Part shown: piece by piece, positions 33,982-43,488 of the stretch | How positions within the stretch are numbered: the first letter of the stretch is position 1 | Layout of the letters: each line of letters opens with the position of its first letter | NCBI GenBank assembly: GCA_034440235.1 | Contig: JAWXBR010000062.1 | Span: 1-64,000 of the forward strand | Direction: 5' to 3' | DNA: 64,000 bases | DNA from: JAWXBR01 sp034440235 | GTDB lineage: Bacteria > Bacteroidota > Ignavibacteria > Kapaibacteriales > Kapaibacteriaceae | Translations under genes and position numbers: made by a program | The notes under the pieces: generated by a model | Told to the model about the DNA's origin: nothing | Database searches by the model: none | The model's input: only the letters and a program-made list of their open reading frames with translations

Positions 33982-35961
33982 ATGACGTCACGCGTGTCAA
34001 GCCTTACGGGCATTCTCTCAGCTACGCTGCTGCTGTCCATTGCACTCGTGCTTACAGGATGTCCCAGCAAGCGATCGGGAGATCCCAACGACGTGATCGT
34101 TATTAAGAACACTTGGCATAAAATTGACACGCCTCCGGGCGCAGACCCTTTGGTAGCTGACTCATTAGGAGGAAACGGCTTCGAAGCAAAGGCTGCCTCG
34201 ATGGGCTTCGAAACCTACACGTTTGCAGAAGAAGACAAAAAGGTTTTCGAGGTAGAAGGCGTAAAAACTGGTGGACAGTTCACATACATCGAATCGCAAT
34301 TCCCCGCGACATTTCGGCCTGTCGGTCAAAGCTCGAGTTTTACGCAGGTCAATGACGTTGCTTCGCTTGTATACGAAGCGCTCATCGTCCAACATCCGAT
34401 AACGCTGGCATACGCGCCCGGCCTGGCAACACACTGGAAAATTTCAGCAGACAAAAAAGTGTTCACGTTTCGCATCGATCCACGTGCGCGTTTCAGCGAC
34501 GGATCGCCAGTCACAGCGCGTGATGTTGTTGCAACATGGAAACTGATGATGGACGAGTCGATCGGTGAACCTTCCTCACAACTTGTATACAGCAAGTTTG
34601 AAGAGCCGGTTGCGCTGTCGAAGTACTTACTCGAAGTCAAGTGCAAGACGGTGAACTTCCGTAACCTTCTTTACTTTGGCACTTCGTTGATCATCATGCC
34701 TGAAAAGCAGATCGGCAGCATCACCGGTAAAGAGTTCATTGAAAAGTATAACACCGAGATGCCGATGGGTACAGGAGAGTACATTCTCTTGGAATCCGAT
34801 ATCAAATCCGGTCAGTCGTACACTCTAACTCGCCGCGACGATTACTGGGCAAAAGACGACTTGATGAACAAGTCGACAGGTAACTTCGATAAGATTACCA
34901 TCAACGTAGTAAAGGATAACCCGACGCTCGAATACGAGAAGTTTAAAGCAGGAGAAGCTGATATTCTTCGCTTCAATATGAACTCGACCGAAAACTGGGT
35001 TAACGACACAGCGTATCTTGGCATCAAGAACAGCTGGGTACTCCGCAAGCGTATCTACACGGACGGACCGATGGGTACTCAAGGCATCACATTCAACATG
35101 CGGAAGCCACCATTCGACGATATACGTGTTCGTAAAGCATTCATCCTTCTGTTCAATCGCCAACAACAAATCGAGAAATTGTTGTACAACGAATACGAGC
35201 CGTACGACACGTACTATCCGAACACCGTGTTCTCAAACCCTAAGAATCCGGTAATGAAGTACGATCCGACAACAGCGCAGCGACTCCTTGCAGAAGCTGG
35301 CTGGTCTTCGAGGAACTCCGATGGTCTTCTCGTAAAGAACGGCAAGCCGTTCGTACTAGAGATTGCAATTCAGAAAACCCTTGAGCGATTCTTAACGCCG
35401 TATCAGGAAGATCTGCGTAAGGCCGGCATAGACTTGAAGATCAAATACATGGATTGGAATGCGGTTATCAAGAATATCGACGAACGCAATTTCCAGATCT
35501 TCGCGTTTGGGTACGGTGGTCTTATTACACCAAATCCGGAGACTTCGCTGAACAGTGAACTCGCGGACAAAAACGACAACAACAACATCCAGGGATTCAA
35601 GAATCCACGAGTCGATCAACTGTGCGATGAGTACGACTCAACATTCAACATCGAGCGACAGATCGAAATCATCCGTGAAATCGATGGCCTTGCGTACGAC
35701 GTATACATGACGGGGTTCTGGTGGAACCCACGTGGTATGCGCGTGGCCCACTGGAACAAGTTTGGTATGCCCGAATATGGTCTACCGCGATACGGTCAGT
35801 TAGGTTATGTTCAGCGTACTGCCGCATCGTATTGGTGGTACGAACCTGCGAAAGCATCTGCTCTTGTTGAGGCAAAGAAGAACAACACTAAACTCGCTGA
35901 CCCTTCAGCAATTCAAACGCTTCGCTTCTGGAAAGACTACTCCAGTGCGGCAGGTAAGTAA
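33982..35961 (+). CDS. ABC transporter substrate-binding lipoprotein, SBP family 5 (peptide/oligopeptide)
   Basis: 659 residues from ATG 33982; the upstream in-frame start at 33928 lacks a signal peptide. The N-terminus has a lipobox-like LTGC with Cys27. The body has family-5 features, such as the ARFSDGSPVTARDVVATWKLM stretch and GTGEYILLESDIKSGQSYTL. SBP_5 proteins bind peptides, nickel or sugars in the periplasm. Being the first gene of a complete importer (two permeases, two ATPases), it is likely the receptor for peptide uptake. Confidence 0.9.
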   Translation: MTSRVSSLTGILSATLLLSIALVLTGCPSKRSGDPNDVIVIKNTWHKIDTPPGADPLVADSLGGNGFEAKAASMGFETYTFAEEDKKVFEVEGVKTGGQFTYIESQFPATFRPVGQSSSFTQVNDVASLVYEALIVQHPITLAYAPGLATHWKISADKKVFTFRIDPRARFSDGSPVTARDVVATWKLMMDESIGEPSSQLVYSKFEEPVALSKYLLEVKCKTVNFRNLLYFGTSLIIMPEKQIGSITGKEFIEKYNTEMPMGTGEYILLESDIKSGQSYTLTRRDDYWAKDDLMNKSTGNFDKITINVVKDNPTLEYEKFKAGEADILRFNMNSTENWVNDTAYLGIKNSWVLRKRIYTDGPMGTQGITFNMRKPPFDDIRVRKAFILLFNRQQQIEKLLYNEYEPYDTYYPNTVFSNPKNPVMKYDPTTAQRLLAEAGWSSRNSDGLLVKNGKPFVLEIAIQKTLERFLTPYQEDLRKAGIDLKIKYMDWNAVIKNIDERNFQIFAFGYGGLITPNPETSLNSELADKNDNNNIQGFKNPRVDQLCDEYDSTFNIERQIEIIREIDGLAYDVYMTGFWWNPRGMRVAHWNKFGMPEYGLPRYGQLGYVQRTAASYWWYEPAKASALVEAKKNNTKLADPSAIQTLRFWKDYSSAAGK

Positions 35962-35964
35962 TCG

Positions 35965-37206
35965 ATGTTTCAGTACTTTGTTCGACGACTGCTACTTGCT
36001 ATTCCTACCTTCATCGGTTGTACGATGGTGGTGTTCTTCATCGTGCAGTTTGCTCCCGGTGGCGCGTATGAGCAACAGCTTAACGCGCTAAAGAAAGGTG
36101 GAGCTGGGGGCGAAGGAGGCGCAGCAACTGCTATTGGTGCAGAGGCATCAAATATTCCTCCAACGCAGCTCGAAGCGCTGCAGCGCTACTATCAGGTAGA
36201 CCGTCCGATTTGGGAACGCTACCTTATTTGGATGGCACTCATGCCAAACAAAGTCGATGATTACCAAGCACAAATAGGCAAGCCACGCAATGTCGGAAAT
36301 GACCAGCGTGTACTCGTACGTAAGGATGCCGCCGGACAGCTTGCGGTGTACGACGCCGTTGATACAACAAAGCGTCTCGAAGAGTGGCATTGGGATGTTT
36401 CGAAAACAGAAGGAACTGTGTGGGTGTATCGTAAGCAGCCATCTGGGTTGTTGACGCTGGATTTGGGTAGATCGTACCAGTATCGAAAACCTGTTACCGA
36501 GCTAATTGTTGAGCGTATGCACGTTTCGATTCAGTTCGGACTTATCGGCTTCATTCTCAGTTATGTCGTGTGCTTCTACCTGGGCACCCAGAAAGCGCTT
36601 CGTCATGGAAGTACATTTGATGTTGTTACCTCGAGTGCCGTGTTCATTGCGTACTCAATTCCAGGTTGGGCAGTTGGTGCGGTGTTACTCGTCCTTCTCG
36701 GCGGGGGGTCGTTCCTTGCACTGTTCCCAACGGGCGGGTTTCAATCAAACGACTACGATACACTTTCCTTCTTCGAGAAAATACTCGATCGCGCATGGTA
36801 TTTCGTGTTACCAACCATTGCATATACAATCGGAGGGTTTGCATCGCTCACCATGTTGATGAAAAATTCGTTGCTCGACACCATGGGTCAAGACTACATC
36901 CGTACGGCGTATGCAAAGGGCCTTCGAGAAAATCGCGTCATCTGGATGCACGCAATGCGTAACTCCATCATACCATTGATGGCCACGATTGGTAACGTCA
37001 TCGCAATCTTTCTAGCAAGCAATTATCTGATTGAAGTTGCATTTAACATTGAAGGCATCGGCAAGCTTTCTTTTGATGCAATTGTGTACCGCGATGTGAA
37101 CGTCTTTTTTGCCTTCACCGTAATCAGCGTTATTGTGACGTTGGTAGGATCGATCATTTCCGACTTCATGCTTGCGGTTGTTGACCCTCGCATTCGATTC
37201 AAGTAA
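35965..37206 (+). CDS. ABC transporter permease, DppB/OppB type
   Basis: 413 residues, six membrane helices expected. The usual N-terminal start MFQYFVRRLLLAIPTFIGCTMVVFF and the BPD_transp_1 motif ENRVIWMHAMRNSIIPLMATIG near the C-terminus are present. At 413 it is longer than the usual 310-340; the extra residues lie in the first periplasmic loop (residues about 40-150), with many Gly and Ala. The neighbour genes supply the second permease and both ATPases. Confidence 0.92.
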   Translation: MFQYFVRRLLLAIPTFIGCTMVVFFIVQFAPGGAYEQQLNALKKGGAGGEGGAATAIGAEASNIPPTQLEALQRYYQVDRPIWERYLIWMALMPNKVDDYQAQIGKPRNVGNDQRVLVRKDAAGQLAVYDAVDTTKRLEEWHWDVSKTEGTVWVYRKQPSGLLTLDLGRSYQYRKPVTELIVERMHVSIQFGLIGFILSYVVCFYLGTQKALRHGSTFDVVTSSAVFIAYSIPGWAVGAVLLVLLGGGSFLALFPTGGFQSNDYDTLSFFEKILDRAWYFVLPTIAYTIGGFASLTMLMKNSLLDTMGQDYIRTAYAKGLRENRVIWMHAMRNSIIPLMATIGNVIAIFLASNYLIEVAFNIEGIGKLSFDAIVYRDVNVFFAFTVISVIVTLVGSIISDFMLAVVDPRIRFK

Positions 37207-37208
37207 CT

Positions 37209-38327
37209 ATGTCAACGAAGCCCAAGAAACACCTATCGATTAACGAGCGCCGCTGGAAGAAATTCAAGAGTCTGAAGCGCGGATATTTTTCGCTCCTCAT
37301 TCTTTTGTTCACCTACCTGGTGTCGTTTTTGTTGCCGCTGCTGGTTAGTGACAAAGCAATTGCTGTTCACTACAAGGACGAAACGTCGTTCCCTGCAATC
37401 CGCGACTTCGCATCATCTCTCATACCGTTCGATAACCTGAAGCCATCGACATTTCGCAGTGGCACAGAATTCGGACAAGTCGGGAATGATGGCGAAGCTG
37501 ATTATCGACGCCTTGACTTACAATACGAGGCTGCAAATGGTGACGACTGGGTCTTTATGCCTATCTATCCATTCGGTCCCAACGAAGACATCGGTGTAAA
37601 CGGCAACGAGAAGTTCATCGCACCATTTACTGCCGATGCGAACGGCTTCACCCGATTGTTCGGCACCGATGATCGCGGACGTGATGTGCTTGCGCGTATG
37701 TCGTACGGATTCGGCGTTTCAATTTCGTTCGCACTCCTTGTTGCAATTCTGGAGTATCTCTTTGCGATACCTCTGGGTGCTGTGATGGGGTATTTCGGCG
37801 GATGGCTCGACGTTGTACTGCAGCGTTTCATCGAGATCTGGCAGTCACTGCCGTTCCTGTTCCTTATCATCATCGTCGTAAGTATCATTGGTCCGAGCTT
37901 TATGCTGCTGGTGCTCTTCCTCGCACTATTTGCGTGGATTGGCATTGCAATTCAGATGCGCGCTCAGTTTTACCGCGAGAAGACAAAAGACTATGTAGCT
38001 GCTGCCGTTTCGATTGGTGTGCCAACGTGGAAAATTCTTCTCAAGCACATCTTTCCGAACACACTGGTGCCTATCATCACGTATTTCCCGTTTGCTGTGG
38101 TTGCCAGCATTGCTGCACTGGTTTCTCTCGATTTCCTTGGGTTTGGTCTTGCGCCACCAACTCCGTCGTGGGGACAAATGATTGGTGTCGGTCTAGCAAA
38201 CCTTACGAAGTACTGGCTTGTACTCGTACCGATGGGTGCAATGTTTGTAACACTGTCGCTTGTTGTGTTCATTGGTGAAGGCATTCGCGAAGCATTCGAT
38301 CCAAAAGTATTCTCACGGCTACGCTGA
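37209..38327 (+). CDS. ABC transporter permease, DppC/OppC type
   Basis: 372 residues. An N-terminal cytoplasmic tail (KPKKHLSINERRWKKFKSLKRGY) is followed by a membrane helix and a long periplasmic loop (about residues 55-150). Then come FGTDDRGRDVLARMSYG and the EAA-like loop VAAAVSIGVPTWKILLKHIFPN. This is the DppC subfamily signature. Partner of the preceding DppB-type permease; its stop overlaps the next start by one base (TGATG). Confidence 0.93.
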   Translation: MSTKPKKHLSINERRWKKFKSLKRGYFSLLILLFTYLVSFLLPLLVSDKAIAVHYKDETSFPAIRDFASSLIPFDNLKPSTFRSGTEFGQVGNDGEADYRRLDLQYEAANGDDWVFMPIYPFGPNEDIGVNGNEKFIAPFTADANGFTRLFGTDDRGRDVLARMSYGFGVSISFALLVAILEYLFAIPLGAVMGYFGGWLDVVLQRFIEIWQSLPFLFLIIIVVSIIGPSFMLLVLFLALFAWIGIAIQMRAQFYREKTKDYVAAAVSIGVPTWKILLKHIFPNTLVPIITYFPFAVVASIAALVSLDFLGFGLAPPTPSWGQMIGVGLANLTKYWLVLVPMGAMFVTLSLVVFIGEGIREAFDPKVFSRLR

Positions 38328-39349
38328 TGACCCCCGAACCACTCGTACAGGTCATCGACCTCAAGACACACTTCAACATCGAAGGCACATGGGCTAAAGC
38401 CGTAGATGGCGTTACGTTCGACATCCTCAAACGCGAAGTGTTGGGCATCGTGGGCGAGTCTGGTTCCGGCAAGTCCGTGACTGCACTCTCCCTCATGAAA
38501 CTCATCCCCGATCCTCCGGGCAGGATTGTAGGGGGCAAGATTCTCTTTAAGGGGCGAGACATCGTGCAGCTGTCCTACGAAGACATGTATGAGATTCGTG
38601 GCAGCGAGATTGCAATGATTTTTCAAGAGCCGATGACGTCACTCAACCCGACGTTTCCTATTGGCATGCAGATCGCAGAAGTAATTCAGACGCACGAGAA
38701 AGTGTCGAAGAAAGAAGCGCGAGCCCGTGCCATCGAGATGCTCGCATTGGTTGGCATTCCCGACCCTGAACGACGCTTGAACGAGTACCCGCATCAGTTC
38801 TCCGGTGGTATGCGTCAACGCGTGATGATTGCTATTGCCTTGTCCTGCAATCCATCCGTACTTATTGCGGATGAGCCGACTACAGCACTCGACGTAACGA
38901 TACAGGCGCAGATCCTCGATTTGATGTTGTCGCTAAAAGAACGACGCCAGGATGCTGCAATCGTCCTTATCACCCACGATCTTGCAGTCGTTGCTGAAAT
39001 GTGTCACCGTGTAATTGTTATGTACGGTGGTAAGATTCAAGAGATTGCTTCAGTTAATGACCTGTTTGATAGTCCGTTGCATCCGTATACTGTTGGCTTG
39101 CTCGAATCGATTCCAAAGCCTGCACACGAACGTGGCAAACATGAACGACTAAAGGCAATTCCCGGTAACGTGCCGAGCATCATGAACCTTCCAATCGGCT
39201 GCAAATTCTCTACGCGGTGTCCCGTAAAAATTGATCTCTGTGAAATGCAGGAGCCACCGTTGCGAGAAGTATTGCCTGGACATCATGTACGGTGTCATCT
39301 TGTAGAATCGGCGCCCCATGTACAGCCCCCTGTAGAGGTAACGTCATGA
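38327..39349 (+). CDS. Peptide ABC transporter ATP-binding protein, DppD type
   Basis: 340 residues. Walker A GESGSGKSVT, signature SGGMRQRV, Walker B LIADEPTTALDV and H-loop LITHDLAVVAE. The C-terminal oligopeptide/dipeptide domain ends in a cluster of Cys (CKFSTRCPVKIDLCEM), which can hold an iron-sulfur site in this subfamily. Powers the adjacent permeases. The next ATPase gene overlaps by ATGA. Confidence 0.95.
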   Translation: MTPEPLVQVIDLKTHFNIEGTWAKAVDGVTFDILKREVLGIVGESGSGKSVTALSLMKLIPDPPGRIVGGKILFKGRDIVQLSYEDMYEIRGSEIAMIFQEPMTSLNPTFPIGMQIAEVIQTHEKVSKKEARARAIEMLALVGIPDPERRLNEYPHQFSGGMRQRVMIAIALSCNPSVLIADEPTTALDVTIQAQILDLMLSLKERRQDAAIVLITHDLAVVAEMCHRVIVMYGGKIQEIASVNDLFDSPLHPYTVGLLESIPKPAHERGKHERLKAIPGNVPSIMNLPIGCKFSTRCPVKIDLCEMQEPPLREVLPGHHVRCHLVESAPHVQPPVEVTS

Positions 39350-40356
39350 GTGCGCAACCACTACTCGAAGTAAAAGACCTAAAGGTGTTCTTCCCGGTGC
39401 ACGGGGGAATTTTGCAGCGCAAGGTTGCCGAGGTGAAAGCGGTCGATGGTATTTCGTTTACACTATATCGTGGTGAGACACTGGGGCTCGTTGGTGAATC
39501 TGGATGTGGCAAGACTACGGTTGGACGTGCCATCATCAACATTCTGAAACATGTTGCACCAGATGTACATGTGTCGGGTTCGGTAGTGTACATAGACAAG
39601 AAGGGGAATCGCACCGATCTTCTTGCACTTTCGAAGAGCGACATGAAGGACTACCGACGTCAGATACAGATGATTTTTCAGGATCCGTATTCGTCGTTAA
39701 ATCAGCGTCTCTCCGTCAAACAAATGGTGGCCGAACCACTCGAAGTCCATCAACCGGAAATGAAATCGAAAGAGGTTGACGACAAAGTGCATTGGCTTCT
39801 TGAGAAAGTTGGATTACAACCGGAGTACGCAGCTCGTTATCCGCACGAATTTTCTGGTGGACAACGTCAGCGTATTGGCATTGCCCGAGCACTCGCAACA
39901 AATCCTGAGCTTATCGTTTGCGATGAACCTGTATCGGCGCTCGACGTGTCGGTGCAAGCGCAGGTTATCAATCTCATGGATGATCTGCAGGCTGAATTCG
40001 GAATGTCATACCTGTTTATTGCTCACGACTTGAGTGTGGTGTATCACATCTCTGAACGTATTGCAGTGATGTATCTTGGGTCGATGGTTGAAATTGGAAC
40101 AGCAGAGCAGGTGTACTTCAACCCGACGCATCCATACACGCGTGCGTTGTTGTCGGCTGTACCTGAGCCCGATCCGCATCGCACGGACAAAAAGCGCATC
40201 ATCCTAGAAGGTGATATTCCAACACCGCTCAACAAGCCATCTGGTTGCGGGTTCAGAACGCGATGTCCGATTGCCCGTCCAGAATGCGCCACATTCAACC
40301 CACCACTAGAACCAAAGCAAAGTGGTGCAATAGTGGCTTGTCCGTACGTCGCCTAA
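39346..40356 (+). CDS. Peptide ABC transporter ATP-binding protein, DppF type
   Basis: 336 residues from ATG 39346, which overlaps the previous stop; a start at 39292 lies inside that gene. Walker A GESGCGKTTVG, signature SGGQRQRIGIARAL, Walker B VCDEPVSALDV. The C-terminal CGFRTRCPIARPEC is the OppF/DppF end domain. It is the second ATPase of the importer. Its stop overlaps the converging TraB gene by a few bases. Confidence 0.95.
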   Translation: MSAQPLLEVKDLKVFFPVHGGILQRKVAEVKAVDGISFTLYRGETLGLVGESGCGKTTVGRAIINILKHVAPDVHVSGSVVYIDKKGNRTDLLALSKSDMKDYRRQIQMIFQDPYSSLNQRLSVKQMVAEPLEVHQPEMKSKEVDDKVHWLLEKVGLQPEYAARYPHEFSGGQRQRIGIARALATNPELIVCDEPVSALDVSVQAQVINLMDDLQAEFGMSYLFIAHDLSVVYHISERIAVMYLGSMVEIGTAEQVYFNPTHPYTRALLSAVPEPDPHRTDKKRIILEGDIPTPLNKPSGCGFRTRCPIARPECATFNPPLEPKQSGAIVACPYVA

Positions 40357-41342
40357 CGTTTCTTTCCTGTCTTTGCAGCAGGTGCCACAGGCGCAGGTGG
40401 TGCAGGTGCTGGCATCCAAGAACTGCGTTTACCGCCCAGCACTGGCTCGACGATAAAGCCCCTTTCTGCGAAGCCCCTTAACATGCCTACCTTACCAGGA
40501 AGGTGCAGTGCACCAACTGCGATAAAGACATCGCCACGTACGAGTTCTTTCGACAAGCGGTCGACCATGATGGTGTTTCGGTCGGCGTTAATGCTACGTT
40601 CGAAATCCTTGAATTTCGACAGCTCCTTACTCAATTCTTCAATGGCACTCAATCGCTCGTTGGAATACATTTCAATGAGTGCTGACATCATTGTATCAAC
40701 TTCGTGAATCGACTTTGCTGCTTCGAGCAGTGCCTCATTAGGAATTTTGTTAAGCACTTCAATTTGTTCTTTTGGAGATTCAACACCACGACGTGGTACG
40801 TTTGCTTGCGTAACAACCTCCCATAAAAACTCATCGATACCGTACGGAGCTGTTGACTCCACTTCGTCCATCATTAGCATAGCCATGATAAATGGTGGAC
40901 GCATGACTTCGACCATCGGAGCCATTACTCCAAGTCTCTTTCGAAGTGCTGTACGGATAATCACCAGTTCTTCGGGTGTATAGAGTGAAGCGATCGTCTT
41001 GCCTGCAGGCAACATGGCAACCGATGGGTCTATAGCCGTAGCCATTGAATCGAGATCGAGCTCGCCATAGAACACGCGTGACTTTTTAAGAAGTGTTAGC
41101 ACTGTATCGCGCTGACGCATGATGGTAGAGTCGCGAAGGTGCATCGTACCAAAGATGTGCGAAACAGCTCCGTTTGGAGCTGTTAGTCGCCAGAGCAACG
41201 AGTTTGCGGTGGTATCCAAGGCAGGAGAATGTGCACCCAGAGTAACACTAACAATTGCAAAGAAACCGATGACCGTGGTAACAGTAACCGAGCAAAAGCT
41301 TAATGTCGTCGAGCAAAAGCGTTTTACGACGAGTTCGTTCAT
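40353..41342 (-). CDS. TraB/GumN family protein (putative protease-like)
   Basis: 329 residues. A hydrophobic N-terminal segment near residues 20-40 suggests a signal peptide or anchor. The two GxxH motifs of the family are present: FGTMHLRD (about residues 60-67) and VGALHLPG (near 290). A conserved Glu and Arg lie in the intervening helical part. TraB/GumN proteins form a proposed metalloprotease-like fold. The ATG at 41342 overlaps the upstream lipoprotein stop (ATGA); the C-terminal end is rich in Pro and Ala. Function is unknown. Confidence 0.82.
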   Translation of the reverse strand: MNELVVKRFCSTTLSFCSVTVTTVIGFFAIVSVTLGAHSPALDTTANSLLWRLTAPNGAVSHIFGTMHLRDSTIMRQRDTVLTLLKKSRVFYGELDLDSMATAIDPSVAMLPAGKTIASLYTPEELVIIRTALRKRLGVMAPMVEVMRPPFIMAMLMMDEVESTAPYGIDEFLWEVVTQANVPRRGVESPKEQIEVLNKIPNEALLEAAKSIHEVDTMMSALIEMYSNERLSAIEELSKELSKFKDFERSINADRNTIMVDRLSKELVRGDVFIAVGALHLPGKVGMLRGFAERGFIVEPVLGGKRSSWMPAPAPPAPVAPAAKTGKKR

Positions 41343-41902
41343 TTTTTGTTTGTCTTTTTCCATTGTTCGTATTGCGGGTATAACGAAACATGGCTTGTAT
41401 CGATTGCCGTGACGGAATTCTCTAAAGTCATTGTTGTTGCATTCGAAGGCCAGAAGACAACAGGCATGCTTTCACCGCCGTGTGTTCCGTTGCTCTCTGA
41501 ATATGTTTCTGAATTCATCGAGTTAAGGGCCATCATATAAGGTGAATTGTTGTCATACTTATACATTTTCAACGTGCTCAGACTGTCGAATTCGAAGGTC
41601 AGTTCGGCGTTGAGAACCTTGCCTTCGGAGTACAAGCGCTTTCTGACGTTGCGTGCGCCCGGCATATCGTCTTCGGGTTTAGTACCTTCGAGATAGTCTG
41701 TTATAAGCTCGGCAAACTCTTTAAACGATATGTCACGTCCATCGTCCTTGGTCGACACGATGTTGTGATAGGTAATGGTGCACGAACCGCTAGTTGGTCC
41801 CGTCATCGTAATCTTGTAACTCTTCCGCTCAACCGTGAGACATCCAGCAAGCGTTAACCCAATCAAGCACAGCAGGATAGAAAAGGACAGGGTGCGTGTC
41901 AT
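41339..41902 (-). CDS. Lipoprotein of unknown function
   Basis: 187 residues from the ATG at 41902 (an upstream start at 42004 lies in the next gene's region). The start MTRTLSFSILLCLIGLTLAGC is a lipoprotein signal peptide with Cys at residue 21. The mature part is mostly beta-strand with several charged loops; no family was recognised. Translation is coupled to the TraB gene by ATGA. It is divergent from the TPR gene, with 29 bp between starts. Confidence 0.7.
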   Translation of the reverse strand: MTRTLSFSILLCLIGLTLAGCLTVERKSYKITMTGPTSGSCTITYHNIVSTKDDGRDISFKEFAELITDYLEGTKPEDDMPGARNVRKRLYSEGKVLNAELTFEFDSLSTLKMYKYDNNSPYMMALNSMNSETYSESNGTHGGESMPVVFWPSNATTMTLENSVTAIDTSHVSLYPQYEQWKKTNKK

Positions 41903-41931
41903 GTGTTTCCCAAATTGATTCAAGACAAAAG

Positions 41932-43050
41932 ATGACAGAAGCCGCAAATTCGGAAAAAAAGCTACTTGTATTCCTTTTACTTGTTGCGTTCGTGTACTTC
42001 GCACCGCTATCGCAGGCGCAAGAAGCAGTGGACAGTATTCAGATATACGCTCAGATGGCGGTTGACAACATGGACAACAACCAGCCCGAGGCTGCTATCG
42101 TTGCGTGGGAACGTGCCCTCGCATTGGCACCTGATAATGTCCCATTTCGATACGAATTCGCACTTGCAAACGTAATGGCCAAACGCTACGATTCTGCAAT
42201 TGCTCTACTAGCACCGATCTATCGTAATCCACAATTGTTAGACCGAGGTTACCAGCTGCTTGGGAATTGCTACGACATGTTGAACGACTCAGCTAGGTCA
42301 TTGCCGTATTACCGTGAAGGACTTGTTGCTTTTCCCCAATCAGGACGGTTGCACTATGAAATGGGTGCTGCAGCATTGATAGACGGGAACCCGATGGACG
42401 CAACTGAATGGTGGAGAAAGGGAGCACAGTTCGAGCCAGCATTTGCAACAAATTATTACTGGCTTGCCAGAACCCATGCCGGCACGCGAGACAGGATATG
42501 GGGTGTGCTCTATGCAGAGGCATTCTTGAATCTCGAGCGAAACACACAACGCACGCGCGAGATTAGCAAACTGCTGTTTGATACGTGGAACGCATCGATG
42601 ATGCTGGGCGACACGACGGATCCGATTAACTTCTGCACGGACTCCTTACTCGAGATTCTGTCTCCGAACGGTCCGAACGTCATGAGCTTTCCAGTTGCGT
42701 TCGAATACACCATTGCAACGTCTGCGGAACCTCTTATCCCAAGCGTCGGGGTAACCAAACGCCTCACAGTAGCTCAGATGGTAGATGTGCGCATCCGGAT
42801 GGTAAAAGCTTGGAGTAAGGCCGGCTATGACACGTTGTATCCGAACGATGTCTTAACCTGGAACGTTCGCTATTTGAAATCTGGATGGTTGAAAGAATAC
42901 TTATGGTGGGTGTATTCGTACGGTGATAAGAAGGAAATGAATGAGTACTTCAAGGCAAACGAAGACAGGTACGATAATTTTCTAGGCTGGTACGGACAGA
43001 ATAGTCCTTCGTTCAAGAATCCTCTCTGCATAGACCTTCGTTGCCAGTAA
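41932..43050 (+). CDS. Exported TPR-repeat protein
   Basis: 372 residues from ATG 41932, after a start at 41896 was rejected because it would overlap the divergent lipoprotein start. The N-terminus has a hydrophobic stretch and ends in SQA, which fits a signal peptide. TPR-like units include QPEAAIVAWERALALAPDN, LLGNCYDMLNDSARSLPYYREGL and AFATNYYWLARTHAG. The second half (residues about 210-370) is not repetitive and has no family match by eye. A role in periplasmic assembly is plausible. Confidence 0.68.
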   Translation: MTEAANSEKKLLVFLLLVAFVYFAPLSQAQEAVDSIQIYAQMAVDNMDNNQPEAAIVAWERALALAPDNVPFRYEFALANVMAKRYDSAIALLAPIYRNPQLLDRGYQLLGNCYDMLNDSARSLPYYREGLVAFPQSGRLHYEMGAAALIDGNPMDATEWWRKGAQFEPAFATNYYWLARTHAGTRDRIWGVLYAEAFLNLERNTQRTREISKLLFDTWNASMMLGDTTDPINFCTDSLLEILSPNGPNVMSFPVAFEYTIATSAEPLIPSVGVTKRLTVAQMVDVRIRMVKAWSKAGYDTLYPNDVLTWNVRYLKSGWLKEYLWWVYSYGDKKEMNEYFKANEDRYDNFLGWYGQNSPSFKNPLCIDLRCQ

Positions 43051-43071
43051 ACCGCCAATTCCGTAAGTTTG
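43041..43071 (+). promoter_or_regulatory. Bacteroidota-type promoter for secG
   Basis: TTG at 43041-43043, a 20-bp spacer and TAAGTTTG at 43064-43071. The same 20-bp spacing as the DUF177 promoter. The TSS would be about 25-30 bases before the secG ATG at 43105. Confidence 0.72.
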
Positions 43072-43104
43072 GGGTCATATTCACGTTAACGAACCGAAGA
43101 TCTC

Positions 43105-43488
43105 ATGTATACACTGTTAATGATTTTGTCAGGCATCATGGCCGTCCTGCTGGTCCTTGTGGTTCTTATTCAGCCTGGTAAGGCAGATATGATTGCAGGT
43201 ATGGGTGGTTTTGGTGGTCAGATGTCTAATCTATTTGGACATCGTCAGTCGCGTAACCTCCTTCAAACAATTACCATGTCGCTAACTGCTGGCCTGATGT
43301 TTTTTGCAGTTGTAATTAACAAGACGGCGCTACCTGAACGTACTTCAGGCATACGCGGTTCGGTGCTTGAAAACGTTGATCCTTCGTCGCTTCCACCAGC
43401 GTCACCACAACGTCCAGCACAACAGCCACAACAAGCCCAACCACAGCAAGCTCAACCAGACCCAAATACTCCTCCTGCTGGCAGATGA
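43105..43488 (+). CDS. secG: Preprotein translocase subunit SecG
   Basis: 127 residues. First helix (MYTLLMILSGIMAVLLVLVVLIQPGK) and second helix (TITMSLTAGLMFFAVVI) flank the GMGGFGGQ-SNLFG loop typical of SecG. The C-terminal 40 residues are rich in Pro, Gln and Ala (QAQPQQAQP), a low-complexity tail that is longer than in many SecG. SecG stimulates SecYE-driven export. The next gene overlaps by ATGA although its function is unrelated. Confidence 0.94.
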   Translation: MYTLLMILSGIMAVLLVLVVLIQPGKADMIAGMGGFGGQMSNLFGHRQSRNLLQTITMSLTAGLMFFAVVINKTALPERTSGIRGSVLENVDPSSLPPASPQRPAQQPQQAQPQQAQPDPNTPPAGR